Below, in pieces: positions 1 to 6,550 of a stretch of DNA of 8,418 bases; position 1 is the first letter of the stretch, and every line of letters begins with the position of its first letter. A program made the position numbers and the translations under genes. The stretch is from NCBI GenBank assembly GCA_023443925.1, contig JAEZSL010000398.1:1-8418 (forward strand). The letters are read 5' to 3'. The DNA comes from Bacillota bacterium. Lineage in GTDB: Bacteria > Bacillota_A > Clostridia > Lachnospirales > Lachnospiraceae. Below the pieces are notes generated by a model that made no database searches, was not told the origin of the DNA, and worked only from the letters and a program-made list of their open reading frames with translations.

Positions 1-20
1 TGCCTTAATGAGAAAAATTA

Positions 21-49
21 TTGACAAATCAATGTATTGAATAATTAAT
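21..49 (+). promoter_or_regulatory. Candidate sigma-A promoter 1 for the nif operon
   Basis: A perfect -35 hexamer TTGACA (21-26) is followed after 17 bases by ATTAAT (44-49), which matches 4 of 6 positions of TATAAT. Transcription would start near 56 and produce a leader of about 135 bases before nifH. The perfect -35 is the strongest argument and the mediocre -10 the weakest. It overlaps candidate promoter 2, so only one may be used. Start-site mapping has not been seen; this is motif matching only. Confidence 0.45.
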
Positions 50-65
50 TCCGGAATGCTAGAAT
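37..65 (+). promoter_or_regulatory. Candidate sigma-A promoter 2 for the nif operon
   Basis: TTGAAT (37-42) and TAGAAT (60-65, 5 of 6 matches to TATAAT) are separated by an ideal 17 bases. The predicted start is near 72, just before the 19-bp palindrome at 78-96, so a protein bound there would sit at about +7 to +25. A 10-bp palindrome ATTCCGGAAT (48-57) lies in the spacer. The better -10 favours this promoter over candidate 1, whose -35 is better. Confidence 0.45.
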
Positions 66-77
66 CTTACCTATAGA

Positions 78-96
78 AATTGCATTAAATGCAATT
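78..96. promoter_or_regulatory. Perfect 19-bp palindrome, candidate operator
   Basis: AATTGCATT-A-AATGCAATT is an uninterrupted 9-bp inverted repeat around a single central A at 87. The one-base centre suits binding by a dimeric DNA-binding protein better than an RNA hairpin, although a 7-bp RNA stem with a 5-base loop is also possible. It lies just after the predicted start of promoter 2, a usual place for a repressor. I do not recognise it as a GlnR, NrpR or NifA site, so the binding protein is unknown. Confidence 0.5.
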
Positions 97-110
97 GAAC
101 TCTCAGACAG

Positions 111-144
111 AGACGTCATTACTTTTAGTAGTGGCGTTTTTTTT
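111..144 (+). terminator. Intrinsic terminator in the nifH leader (candidate attenuator)
   Basis: Bases 113-122 pair with 128-137 as a 10-bp stem with two G-T wobbles and the loop TTTTA (123-127). Eight T follow directly (137-144). This is the usual form of a rho-independent terminator. It lies 48 bases before the nifH start and downstream of both promoter candidates, with little room for a promoter between it and the nifH ribosome-binding site. It therefore probably acts inside the nif leader as a conditional terminator. The alternative is that it ends transcription of a gene left of the window. Confidence 0.75.
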
Positions 145-161
145 GTAGCTGGTTAATTTAA

Positions 162-1013
<852 letters not shown>

Positions 1014-1059
1014 AACCAGGGTTATAAAAAATGCAATGGGAGCGAAGGAGGCCAGATTT

Positions 1060-1386
1060 ATGTTATTAGTGAGAGCAATTATAAGACCGGAAAAAGTCGG
1101 CATCGTATTATCGGAATTATTATCGGCAGGATTTCCTGCAGTAACAAAAATGGATGTATTCGGACGCGGAAAGCAAAAAGGTGTAAAAGTCGGCGAAGTA
1201 TTTTATGATGAGATTCCAAAGGAAATGTTATTAATTGTAGTGGAAGACGCAGATAAAGAGGATGTGGTAAAAATCATCCTGAAATATGCCAGAACCGGAG
1301 AAAACGGACATTTCGGTGACGGCAGAATATTTGTTAGTCCGGTGGAAGAGGCTTATACCATCAGTACAAAAACAAAAGGCTTATAG
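1060..1386 (+). CDS. nifI1: Nitrogenase-specific PII-family regulator NifI1
   Basis: NifI1 is a PII-family signal protein. In methanogens, where it is best studied, it acts with NifI2 to inhibit dinitrogenase when ammonium is plentiful, with relief by 2-oxoglutarate and ATP. The 108-residue product starts MLLVRAIIRP and carries a T-loop region at about 36-55 (from GRGKQKG through FYDEIP) and the C-terminal PII pattern TGENGHFGDGRIFV (79-92). Tyr49 lies in the T-loop, but the usual GlnB context of the uridylylated tyrosine is absent, so control by uridylylation is not suggested. The start at 1060 has GAAGGAGG (1044-1051) 8 bases upstream; an in-frame ATG at 1036 lies before that site and is rejected. 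Its place between nifH and nifD separates it from housekeeping glnB and glnK, which usually neighbour amtB or glnA. Confidence 0.95.
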   Translation: MLLVRAIIRPEKVGIVLSELLSAGFPAVTKMDVFGRGKQKGVKVGEVFYDEIPKEMLLIVVEDADKEDVVKIILKYARTGENGHFGDGRIFVSPVEEAYTISTKTKGL

Positions 1387-1426
1387 AGCATCCAGACCTA
1401 ATGTGAAAGAAAGTATAAAAGAAAGG

Positions 1427-1468
1427 GCTGCCACTTATTGAATCTTCCATGCTTTATTATGTGGCAGT
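1427..1468 (+). other. Hairpin in the nifI1-nifI2 spacer
   Basis: Bases 1428-1434 (CTGCCAC) pair exactly with 1461-1467 (GTGGCAG), with a further G-T pair at 1427/1468, around a 26-base A/T-rich loop. No T tract follows, so it is not an intrinsic terminator. It ends 15 bases before the nifI2 start. It lies between a ribosome-binding-like GAAAGG (1421-1426) and the start, so folding could change translation of nifI2 or mark an mRNA processing site. Function is inferred only. Confidence 0.5.
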
Positions 1469-1483
1469 GCATCAGGTATCAAT

Positions 1484-1867
1484 ATGAAAGAAGTAATGGC
1501 GATAGTAAGACAGAATAAAGTCAATGTTACCAAGGAAGCCCTGGCAGAAGCAGGAGTACCGGCATTTACCTGCAGAAGAGTACTGGGCAGGGGAAAAAAA
1601 TTAATTGATATGACTTTACTGCGCTCCATAGTAGATGCGGGAGAAGTACCGGAAACCCCTACCGGGGAATATTTATCGGAGATGAACCGGTTAATACCGA
1701 AAAGGGTTTTTACCATGATCGTGGATGATAGTGACGTGGATAAAGCAATACAGGCAATTATGGACATCAATTCCACCGGTAATCCCGGTGACGGGAAAAT
1801 ATTTGTTCTTCCCATCAATGAAAGTTACAGGGTGCGCAACGGAGAGACCACGATGGAAGCTTATTAG
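1484..1867 (+). CDS. nifI2: Nitrogenase-specific PII-family regulator NifI2
   Basis: NifI2 is the partner of NifI1; the pair is known from methanogens to bind NifDK and block electron transfer from NifH when nitrogen is sufficient. The 127-residue product opens MKEVMAIVRQNKV. Its T-loop region (about 35-73, from GRGKK to IPKR) is longer than in NifI1, which is typical of NifI2. The C-terminal PII pattern NSTGNPGDGKIFVLP (96-110) is clear. The ATG at 1484 is the only plausible start: the frame is closed by a TGA at 1439 and no other start codon lies between. The site before it is weak (AGG at 1474-1476), in contrast to the AGGAGG sites of its neighbours, and a hairpin lies just upstream. nifD follows after 16 bases. 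Confidence 0.94.
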   Translation: MKEVMAIVRQNKVNVTKEALAEAGVPAFTCRRVLGRGKKLIDMTLLRSIVDAGEVPETPTGEYLSEMNRLIPKRVFTMIVDDSDVDKAIQAIMDINSTGNPGDGKIFVLPINESYRVRNGETTMEAY

Positions 1868-1868
1868 C

Positions 1869-1877
1869 AGGAGGAGG
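1869..1877 (+). promoter_or_regulatory. Ribosome-binding site deciding the nifD start
   Basis: AGGAGGAGG ends 6 bases before the ATG at 1884. The nifD frame is open further upstream into nifI2, but those earlier start codons lie inside a well-supported gene and have no such site. A second in-frame ATG at 1893 is less well spaced. Confidence 0.9.
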
Positions 1878-1883
1878 ATCAGC

Positions 1884-3479
1884 ATGAGTGTAATGGAAAA
1901 AGTTCTTGACCAATATAGCTCAAGAGTATATAAAAACCGCAAAGAGCATATGGTCGCCGTTGATTTGGACGGTAAGAATGAGATAGCGGCTAATGTCCGT
2001 ACCATACCTGGTATCATAACACAAAGAGGCTGTTGTTATGCAGGATGTAAAGGCGTTGTACTTGGGCCGATTAAAGATGCATTTATCATCACCCACGGGC
2101 CCATCGGCTGTGCTTTCTATTCCTGGGGCACCAGAAGGCATAAAGGAAAGAAAAAAGAAGGCGAAGAAAACTATCTGCAGTATTGCTTTTCCACGGATAT
2201 GCAGGAGCCGGATATCGTATTTGGCGGTGAGAAAAAACTAAAGAAGGCCATCGAGGAGGCCATGGATTTATTCCAGCCTTCAACCATTATGATTTGTTCC
2301 ACCTGTCCGGTGGGCCTCATCGGTGATGATATCCATGCCGTGGCAAAATGGGCCGAACAGGAGTATAGCATCAAATGTATCGCTTTCAGCTGCGAAGGAT
2401 ATAAAGGTGTAAGCCAGTCCGCCGGCCATCATATCGCCAATAATCAGCTGGTCAGATATGTAATCGGAGAAGGCGACAGGGAAATTAAGAATAAATTCTC
2501 AATTAATATTTTAGGGGAATATAATATCGGCGGGGATGGCTGGGAAACAGAGCGTATCTTAAAGCGTATCGGATATGAAGTTGTATCCACCTTTACCGGC
2601 GACAGCAGTATGGAGGATTTGAAAAATGCCCATCAGGCCAATTTAAGTCTGGTACAGTGCCACCGGTCCATTAATTACATCGCGGAATTAATCGAATCTA
2701 AATACGGTATTCCCTGGATGAAGATCAACTTTGTAGGGGTAGAAGGTACCATAGAATCCTTGCGGAATATAGCAAAATATTTTAATGATCCTGAACTTTC
2801 CGAAAGAACGGAAGCGGTCATTGCCGATGAACTGGATTTAATTGAAGAAGATATGGCCTACTATAAATCAAAACTTAAGGGGAAAACCGCAGCCATCTAC
2901 GTAGGAGGTTCCAGGGCCCATCACTACCAGTTCTTACTGGATGACCTGGGAGTGCACACGATTTTGGCCGGTTATGAATTCGGACATCGGGAAGAGTATG
3001 AAGGAAGGGAAGTAATACCTTTTGTAAAGCCGGATGCGGACAGCAAAAATATTGAATCCATCACCGTTTCCCCGGATCCGGAAAAATTCCATGTATACTT
3101 ATCCGAAGAAGATGTCAGCCGTTTAAAAGAAGAAAAACTTTTGGATTATTACGGCGGTATGGTTAAGGATATGAGAGATGGAACCTATATGGTGGACGAT
3201 TTAAATCATTTTGAAACAGAAGAGTTCTTAAAATTACTAAAACCTGATATTTTCTTTTCCGGTATTAAGGATAAATACATTGCGCAAAAAGGCGGGACCT
3301 TATCCAGACAGCTTCATTCCTATGATTACAGCGGGCCTTATTCCGGTTTCCGGGGAGCGGTAAATTTTGCAAGAGACATAACCATGGGTATCTATACACC
3401 GGCCTGGAGTTACGTAAAGACACCCTGGAAGACTGCTCCGATCCTGGAAGGTACATTAGGGGGTGATAAAGCATGCTAG
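1884..3479 (+). CDS. nifD: Nitrogenase MoFe protein alpha subunit NifD
   Basis: NifD carries the FeMo-cofactor where N2 is reduced and shares the P-cluster with NifK. The product has 531 residues. P-cluster ligands are Cys50 (RGCCYAGCKG), Cys76 (HGPIGC) and Cys141 (STCPVGLIGDD), matching Azotobacter Cys62, 88 and 154. FeMo-cofactor ligands are Cys259 (VQCHRS) and His478 (LHSYDYSGPY), matching Cys275 and His442. Val58, Gln178 and His182 occupy the positions of the substrate-channel and proton-supply residues Val70, Gln191 and His195. Lys462 and Gln476 match residues near homocitrate. A segment at about 375-440 is longer than in proteobacterial NifD and fits the roughly 50-residue clostridial insertion. 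HSYDYSGPY, the CEGYKGVSQS motif and overall length point to the molybdenum enzyme rather than VnfD or AnfD, and no vnfG or anfG lies between the subunit genes. The stop overlaps nifK by 7 bases. Confidence 0.98.
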   Translation: MSVMEKVLDQYSSRVYKNRKEHMVAVDLDGKNEIAANVRTIPGIITQRGCCYAGCKGVVLGPIKDAFIITHGPIGCAFYSWGTRRHKGKKKEGEENYLQYCFSTDMQEPDIVFGGEKKLKKAIEEAMDLFQPSTIMICSTCPVGLIGDDIHAVAKWAEQEYSIKCIAFSCEGYKGVSQSAGHHIANNQLVRYVIGEGDREIKNKFSINILGEYNIGGDGWETERILKRIGYEVVSTFTGDSSMEDLKNAHQANLSLVQCHRSINYIAELIESKYGIPWMKINFVGVEGTIESLRNIAKYFNDPELSERTEAVIADELDLIEEDMAYYKSKLKGKTAAIYVGGSRAHHYQFLLDDLGVHTILAGYEFGHREEYEGREVIPFVKPDADSKNIESITVSPDPEKFHVYLSEEDVSRLKEEKLLDYYGGMVKDMRDGTYMVDDLNHFETEEFLKLLKPDIFFSGIKDKYIAQKGGTLSRQLHSYDYSGPYSGFRGAVNFARDITMGIYTPAWSYVKTPWKTAPILEGTLGGDKAC

Positions 3480-4837
3480 ATTATACGAAGAAAGATACTT
3501 ATGAAAGAAGTGCCTTAAGAGTCAACCCGGCTAAAACCTGCCAACCGGTAGGAGCCATGTATGCGGCACTGGGGGTACACCAATGTATGCCTCACAGCCA
3601 CGGTTCCCAGGGATGCTGTGCTTTTCACAGAATGTATCTGACCAGACATTTTAAAGATCCGGCTATGGCCTCTTCCAGTTCGTTTACGGAAGGAGCGTCC
3701 GTATTTGGAGGCGGCAGTAACTTAAAGACAGCGGCTAAAAATATATTTGATATTTATAATCCGACTATCATAGCAGTGCATACTACCTGTCTTTCCGAAA
3801 CCATCGGAGATGACTTAAATGCTTTAATCCAGGGAATTGATATACCGGAAGGCAAGTATATGGTTCATACCAACACACCAAGTTATAAGGGTTCCCATAT
3901 AACCGGCTTTTCAAATATGGTTGCCAGTTTCATAAATTACCTGTCCGTAACTTCCGGTAAGAAAAATGGTAAACTGGCTCTGCTGCCCGGTTTTGTTAAT
4001 CCCGGTGATATGCGGGAAATGAAGCGCCTGGCAGAAGCTATGGGTATCTCTTATACCATGCTTCCCGATACCAGCGGCGTCATGGACAGTCCTATGACCG
4101 GCAAGTATGAAATGTATCCCAAAGGAGGAACCACGGTGGCGGAAATCATCAGCCTTGGGGATTCGGAATTTACCCTGGCTGTCGGTAAATTTGCCAGTGA
4201 AGCAGGAGCCGAAGCCCTGGATAAAAAATGCCATGTACCCTTTAAGACCATAACAATGCCCATCGGAATCGGCAATACAGATAAATATATCATGGAACTC
4301 CAGAGCTTTTCCAAAGAGGAAGTGCCTTACAGCCTTGAGGAAGAAAGAGGCCAGCTGGTAGATATACTAATTGATATTCATCCATATACTTATAATAAGA
4401 AGGTTGCCATTTTCGGTGATCCGGACACCGTGCTGGGTATAACGGAATTTGTTTTAGAAATGGGAATGATTCCGAAATATGTGGTAACCGGTACACCCGG
4501 CGAAGCTTTTGTGACAGCCGCCGGGGCCTTATTCACCAAATTCGGAATGGAAGGTTGTACTGCCAAAGCCTCCGGTGACCTGTTCGAATTGCACCAGTGG
4601 ATTAAAGAAGAAGGCGTAGACCTGTTAATCGGCGGTACCCACGGTAAATACATTGCCAGAGCAGAAGATATTCCTTTTGTAAGAGCCGGCTTCCCCATTA
4701 TCGACCGGTATATTCATTCTTATCTGCCTCTGGTAGGTTATCGAGGCGGCATGAGACTGGCGGAATTAATTACCAACGCACTGATGGACAGACAGGACAG
4801 AGACAGTACGGAAGAAGATTTTGAAATGGTTATGTAG
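3473..4837 (+). CDS. nifK: Nitrogenase MoFe protein beta subunit NifK
   Basis: NifK pairs with NifD and holds the other half of the P-cluster, through which electrons pass from NifH to FeMo-cofactor. The product has 454 residues. P-cluster ligands are Cys23 (KTCQPVGA), Cys48 (GSQGCC) and Cys106 (TTCLSETIGDD); their spacing of 25 and 58 residues equals that of Azotobacter Cys70, 95 and 153. The serine of GSHITGF (Ser141) falls at the offset of Azotobacter Ser188, an extra P-cluster ligand in the oxidised state. The N-terminus is about 47 residues shorter than in Azotobacter, the clostridial form. The C-terminus STEEDFEMVM resembles that of C. pasteurianum NifK as I remember it. The ATG lies within the end of nifD behind AGGGGGTGAT (3458-3467), so the two subunits are probably translationally coupled for equal output. 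Confidence 0.98.
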   Translation: MLDYTKKDTYERSALRVNPAKTCQPVGAMYAALGVHQCMPHSHGSQGCCAFHRMYLTRHFKDPAMASSSSFTEGASVFGGGSNLKTAAKNIFDIYNPTIIAVHTTCLSETIGDDLNALIQGIDIPEGKYMVHTNTPSYKGSHITGFSNMVASFINYLSVTSGKKNGKLALLPGFVNPGDMREMKRLAEAMGISYTMLPDTSGVMDSPMTGKYEMYPKGGTTVAEIISLGDSEFTLAVGKFASEAGAEALDKKCHVPFKTITMPIGIGNTDKYIMELQSFSKEEVPYSLEEERGQLVDILIDIHPYTYNKKVAIFGDPDTVLGITEFVLEMGMIPKYVVTGTPGEAFVTAAGALFTKFGMEGCTAKASGDLFELHQWIKEEGVDLLIGGTHGKYIARAEDIPFVRAGFPIIDRYIHSYLPLVGYRGGMRLAELITNALMDRQDRDSTEEDFEMVM

Positions 4838-4871
4838 TCTGAAATAAAGGATATTTCACACCTTGATTTGA

Positions 4872-4906
4872 GGCAGTAAACCATCTGCCAGCAGATGGTT
4901 TATGCC
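4872..4906 (+). other. Very stable hairpin after nifK
   Basis: GGCA (4872-4875) and TAAACCATCTG (4877-4887) pair with CAGATGGTTTA (4892-4902) and TGCC (4903-4906). This gives 15 pairs with a single bulged G at 4876 and the four-base loop CCAG. No T tract follows, so it is not a standard terminator. It begins 35 bases after the nifK stop. In this place it would protect the 3' end of the upstream nif mRNA or guide processing (inference). Confidence 0.8.
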
Positions 4907-4933
4907 ATGGGAGCTAGTATTTAATATGAAACA

Positions 4934-4985
4934 ATAATTCTCGCAGGAAGACAAATAAGTCATTTTGCGGGAATTATGTGTTTTT
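4934..4985 (+). terminator. Terminator-like hairpin between nifK and nifE
   Basis: Bases 4934-4945 pair with 4966-4977 over 12 positions with one G-T wobble (core AATTCTCGCA against TGCGGGAATT). The loop is 20 bases and the 3' side runs into GTG and five T (4981-4985). The long loop and short T tract suggest a weak or partial terminator. With the same-strand assembly genes following, partial readthrough would give less nifE and nifN-B than nifHDK message (inference). Confidence 0.6.
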
Positions 4986-5006
4986 ATGAGCTGATCTAAA
5001 TTAATT

Positions 5007-5018
5007 AAGCCCGGGCTT
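5007..5018. repeat. 12-bp perfect palindrome before nifE
   Basis: AAGCCCGGGCTT is fully self-complementary and G/C-rich within an A/T-rich spacer, 111 bases before the nifE start. It has no loop, so a DNA-binding site is more likely than an RNA hairpin. Between here and nifE I found no convincing -35/-10 pair; the best fragments, TTGTTA (5032-5037) and TAAAAT (5101-5106), are not correctly spaced with good partners. Whether nifE has its own promoter is unresolved. Confidence 0.4.
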
Positions 5019-5128
5019 GCTATGTCGGTGATTGTTACAGGATAAGACACCAGTAAAAATCATTACCAATAATTTAACATCACCATTAAAAGGCTTCAGT
5101 TAAAATATGATGAAAGGAAATGTATCTT

Positions 5129-6472
5129 ATGGCAAATGTAAGTGTACTGGACGAAAGAAAAGATTTTATATTGCATAAACAGGAAGGCTGCACCGGCAGT
5201 GGAATGAAATGTGATGCAAATAGTGTGTCCGGTTCTGTCAGTCAAAGGGCTTGTGTATATTGCGGAGCCAGAGTTGTATTAAATCCCATCACAGATGCAT
5301 TTCACATCGTGCATGGCCCCATCGGATGTGCCAGTTACACCTGGGACATCCGAGGAAGTTTATCCAGTGGGGAAGATTTATACCGCAACAGTTTTTCGAC
5401 AGATTTAAGAGAGCAGGATGTTATTTTCGGCGGTGAAAAAAGACTGACATCAGCCATTGAAGAAATTGCCCAAAAGCATCACCCAAAACTGATTTTTGTT
5501 TATGCTACCTGTATTGTAGGGGTAATTGGCGACGATGTGGATGCAGTCTGTAAGACTATGTCAAAAAAATATAACATACGGGTTATACCAGTAAAATCCC
5601 CCGGATTTTCCGGTAATAAATCAGTGGGTTATAAAATGGCCTGCAATGCCATTATGGAATTAATCCCGAAACATACCTCCGTACAGAAAAAAGGAGTAAA
5701 TATACTGGGAGACTTTAATCTTGCAGGCGAAATGTGGATTATAAAAGACTATCTAAAGAAAATAGGAATTCCGGTAATATCAACTTTTACCGGTGATTCC
5801 AGTTATGAGTCCCTGATAAAGTCCACAGAGGCTGAATTAAATATTGTACAGTGTGCCGGTTCCAGTACCTATCTGGCCAGCCGGATGGAGGAGGAACTGG
5901 AAATTCCTTATATTAAGGTAAGTTTCTTTGGTATTGAGGACACTACAAATTCTTTAATCCGGATTGCAGAGGCCCTAAAGGATGATAAGGCAAAACAAAA
6001 AGCGGTTGATTTTACTACGGAGGAAACAAGAAAGCTTGAGGATTTCCTTAATAAGTACCGAAAAAATCTGAAAGGGAAAAAAGCAGCCATCTATGTGGGC
6101 GGAGGGTTCAAAGCGATTTCCCTGATCCGCCAGTTCGACTCCATGGGAATGGAAACTGTGGTAGTCGGCACCCAGACAGGTAAAAAAGATGATTATGAAA
6201 TTATCGAATCACTGGTTAGTAAAGATACCGTAATACTGGATGATACCAATCCTGCTGAACTGGAGAGATTCATGAAAGAGAAAGGAGCCGATCTCTTAGT
6301 GGGCGGGGTCAAAGAACGGCCCCTGGCCTATAAGCTTGGTATTGCCTTCTGTGACCACAATCATGAAAGAAAACATCCTTTATGCGGATTTGACGGTGTT
6401 GTTAATTTTACTAAGGAAATAAACTTAAGCATAAACAATCCGGTATGGAAGTATTTGAGAGAAGAAATATAA
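5129..6472 (+). CDS. nifE: Nitrogenase FeMo-cofactor scaffold subunit NifE
   Basis: NifE with NifN forms the NifEN scaffold on which the NifB product matures to FeMo-cofactor before transfer to NifDK. It is a paralogue of NifD. The product has 447 residues. Cluster ligands matching Azotobacter NifE Cys37, 62 and 124 are Cys42 (RACVYCGA), Cys67 (HGPIGC) and Cys128 (ATCIVGVIGDD); Cys242 (VQCAGS) matches Cys250, the likely cofactor-holding residue. The NifD HSYDYSGPY motif is replaced by DHNHERKHPLCGFDG (409-423), a NifE hallmark. Additional cysteines are 21, 28 and 45. The start at 5129 has AAAGGA (5113-5118) 10 bases upstream; an ATG at 5120 is too close to that site. It follows a 291-base gap with two hairpins and precedes nifN-B by 78 bases. 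Confidence 0.97.
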   Translation: MANVSVLDERKDFILHKQEGCTGSGMKCDANSVSGSVSQRACVYCGARVVLNPITDAFHIVHGPIGCASYTWDIRGSLSSGEDLYRNSFSTDLREQDVIFGGEKRLTSAIEEIAQKHHPKLIFVYATCIVGVIGDDVDAVCKTMSKKYNIRVIPVKSPGFSGNKSVGYKMACNAIMELIPKHTSVQKKGVNILGDFNLAGEMWIIKDYLKKIGIPVISTFTGDSSYESLIKSTEAELNIVQCAGSSTYLASRMEEELEIPYIKVSFFGIEDTTNSLIRIAEALKDDKAKQKAVDFTTEETRKLEDFLNKYRKNLKGKKAAIYVGGGFKAISLIRQFDSMGMETVVVGTQTGKKDDYEIIESLVSKDTVILDDTNPAELERFMKEKGADLLVGGVKERPLAYKLGIAFCDHNHERKHPLCGFDGVVNFTKEINLSINNPVWKYLREEI

Positions 6473-6550
6473 AATGGCAGACGGACGGAATTGTCAAATA
6501 GAGATTTAGCATATCAGGACAGTCTTTGATAATGCAGAAAAGAGGTTGGT

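Noticed and set aside
78..122. ANTAR-type tandem hairpins before the leader terminator
   Set aside because: Two small stems precede the terminator, but their loops are five bases and do not show the A1/G4 six-base pattern; kept only as an unspecific attenuator idea.
1435..1818. Antisense open frames of 60-127 codons, such as this one opposite nifI2
   Set aside because: They lie opposite strongly supported nif genes, have no recognisable domains, and follow from the codon use of the sense genes.
1725..1883. Upstream extension of the nifD frame by 53 codons into nifI2
   Set aside because: The extra part overlaps nifI2 in another frame, is not NifD-like, and the AGGAGGAGG site fixes the start at 1884.
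1884..4837. Alternative vanadium or iron-only nitrogenase (vnf/anf)
   Set aside because: No G-subunit gene lies between the D and K genes, and the NifD motifs, the clostridial NifD length and the neighbouring nifE and nifN-B fit the Mo enzyme.
4856..5050. Antisense 64-codon open frame in the nifK-nifE gap
   Set aside because: It spans the two hairpins, shows no domain and has no convincing ribosome-binding site; the gap is better explained as non-coding.
5032..5111. Separate sigma-A promoter for nifE
   Set aside because: TTGTTA, TAAAAT and TATGAT fragments occur but no pair has good matches at 16-18 base spacing, and the best -10 would leave almost no leader before the ribosome-binding site.
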